Shown here piece by piece: positions 63,495 through 64,000 of a stretch of DNA of 64,000 nt. A model generated the notes under the pieces. It did no database searches, was not told the DNA's origin, and saw only the letters and a list, made by a program, of their open reading frames with translations. The position numbers and the translations under genes were made by a program. Source of the DNA: Gemmatimonadota bacterium (GTDB lineage: Bacteria > Gemmatimonadota > Gemmatimonadetes > Gemmatimonadales > Gemmatimonadaceae); NCBI GenBank assembly GCA_026387915.1, contig JAPLKS010000009.1:243537-307536 (forward strand), in the 5' to 3' direction. Positions within the stretch are counted from its first letter, which is position 1, and each line of letters opens with the position of its first letter.

Positions 63495-63839
63495 ATGATG
63501 CCGCTCCAATGGATGACGTTGATACCGCGCGGCATCTCGGCGATCGCGTTCGCCTGGTACGGAGTGACGCTGCTCGGGAAGCAGACGATGGTGCCAGAGT
63601 TTGAGAACTACGGAATGGCGCGATTGCGAACCCTCACCGGCGTGCTGCAGCTGGCGGGGAGCGCCGGTCTGGTGCTGGGAGGCTGGTACCGCCCGCTGCT
63701 CCTCCTGTCCGCCGCCGGACTGGCGCTCATGATGGTGGTCGCCGTCATGGTACGCGTCCGCTGCGGCGACAAGATAGCGGCCATGGTTCCCGCGGCCGCG
63801 TTGTGTGCGCTCAATAGCTACATCGTGGTGACGGCCTGA
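63495..63839 (+). CDS. DoxX-like membrane protein
   Basis: This 114-residue protein (start at 63495; a GTG at 63456 is possible) has about four hydrophobic helices (LIPRGISAIAFAWYGVTLL; TLTGVLQLAGSAGLVLGGWY; LLLSAAGLALMMVVAVMV; VPAAALCALNSYIVV) and the same helix order as its divergent neighbour. The start lacks a Shine-Dalgarno. Function unknown. Confidence 0.7.
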   Translation: MMPLQWMTLIPRGISAIAFAWYGVTLLGKQTMVPEFENYGMARLRTLTGVLQLAGSAGLVLGGWYRPLLLLSAAGLALMMVVAVMVRVRCGDKIAAMVPAAALCALNSYIVVTA

Positions 63840-63904
63840 TCGCCAGGGACCGTCGACGTCATCACCGAGATGGCAGCAGGCGGTCGCAAACGGTCGCGAT
63901 GCAA

Positions 63905-63940
63905 GAGAGGCGCGGCAACGAGATCGTTGCCGCGCCTCTC
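63905..63940. terminator. Hairpin terminator between DoxX-like gene and tRNA-Ser
   Basis: A perfect 17-bp stem (63905-63921 with 63924-63940), 2-base centre, sits 5 bases beyond the tRNA 3' end. It probably terminates the tRNA transcript (minus) and the DoxX-like gene (plus). Confidence 0.85.
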
Positions 63941-63945
63941 TCCCA

Positions 63946-64000
63946 CGGACGGGGTGAGATTCGAACTCACGGTACGCTTTCACGTACACACACTTTCCAG
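63946..64000 (-). tRNA. tRNA-Ser(GGA), 3' part
   Basis: Read on the minus strand, the segment gives the anticodon loop CTGGAAAG with anticodon GGA, a long class II variable arm (TGTACG-TGAAAG-CGTACC like hairpin), the T arm GTGAG-TTCGAAT-CTCAC and the 3' acceptor strand CCCGTCC plus discriminator G. The CCA end is not encoded. The 5' half lies beyond the window edge. Confidence 0.93.

Overview
The window is a GC-rich (roughly two-thirds G+C), gene-dense bacterial chromosome segment with many GTG starts and 1-4 bp gene overlaps. The gene set points to the Gemmatimonadota (Gemmatimonas-like). It combines a SusC/SusD pair, a tricorn-type secreted protease, VPS10/sortilin-like and LVIVD beta-propellers, a DUF305 protein, bacillithiol synthase BshA, an 'alternative GlmU' fusion, a moxR-bat cluster and HrcA/CIRCE-type control of groESL. 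The phylum assignment is inferred from gene content; there is no rRNA in the window. About 58 protein genes and one partial tRNA are supported. No insertion sequences, prophage or CRISPR array were seen.

1-6179 (minus): lipoprotein - serS - sensor kinase - pcrA/uvrD - gatC - gatA (cut by the window start), tightly coupled. 6288-11195 (plus): Roadblock/LC7 protein - lone receiver domain - mannose-1-P guanylyltransferase - GlmU-like protein - metallo-beta-lactamase-fold hydrolase - PilZ protein - beta-carbonic anhydrase. This looks like a surface-polysaccharide precursor operon with signalling proteins at its front and rear. 11196-13513: an intergenic array of 7-bp repeats, then groEL-groES (minus) behind a sigma70-type promoter and a perfect CIRCE operator.

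13703-30235 (minus): a 16-gene co-directional block. In transcription order: M50 protease, scpA, scpB, rluB, moxR, DUF58, BatD-like protein, batA, batB-TPR, BatD-TPR-SH3 fusion, mutL, miaA, bshA, uppP, birA, coaX. 30250-30663 (plus): rpsT with its own promoter and terminator.

30735-44403 (minus): a secreted-protein region. SusC and SusD end at a strong terminator. Beyond it lie a CocE-type hydrolase, a serine hydrolase, a tricorn-like protease, an esterase and a membrane-anchored unknown. Together they look like an outer-membrane uptake and peptide/ester degradation locus. 44495-46279: a divergent GNAT acetyltransferase and GntR/FCD regulator with a candidate operator between them.

46342-50788 (minus): pyrR - pyrB - pyrC - class II aldolase - coiled-coil/zinc-ribbon protein. 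50873-53657: a GT2 glycosyltransferase and a ChbG/YdjC deacetylase (plus), converging on a GT87-like membrane glycosyltransferase (minus); a possible polyprenyl-phosphate-sugar module. 53744-53947: a 67-aa protein resembling the end of a CBS domain. 54251-59143 (plus): DUF4239 protein, amidohydrolase lipoprotein, DUF305 protein and LVIVD protein, facing a large VPS10/BNR propeller (minus) across two strong hairpin terminators. 62505-64000: an FKBP lipoprotein, two divergent DoxX-like membrane proteins, and the 3' part of tRNA-Ser(GGA) behind a 17-bp hairpin.
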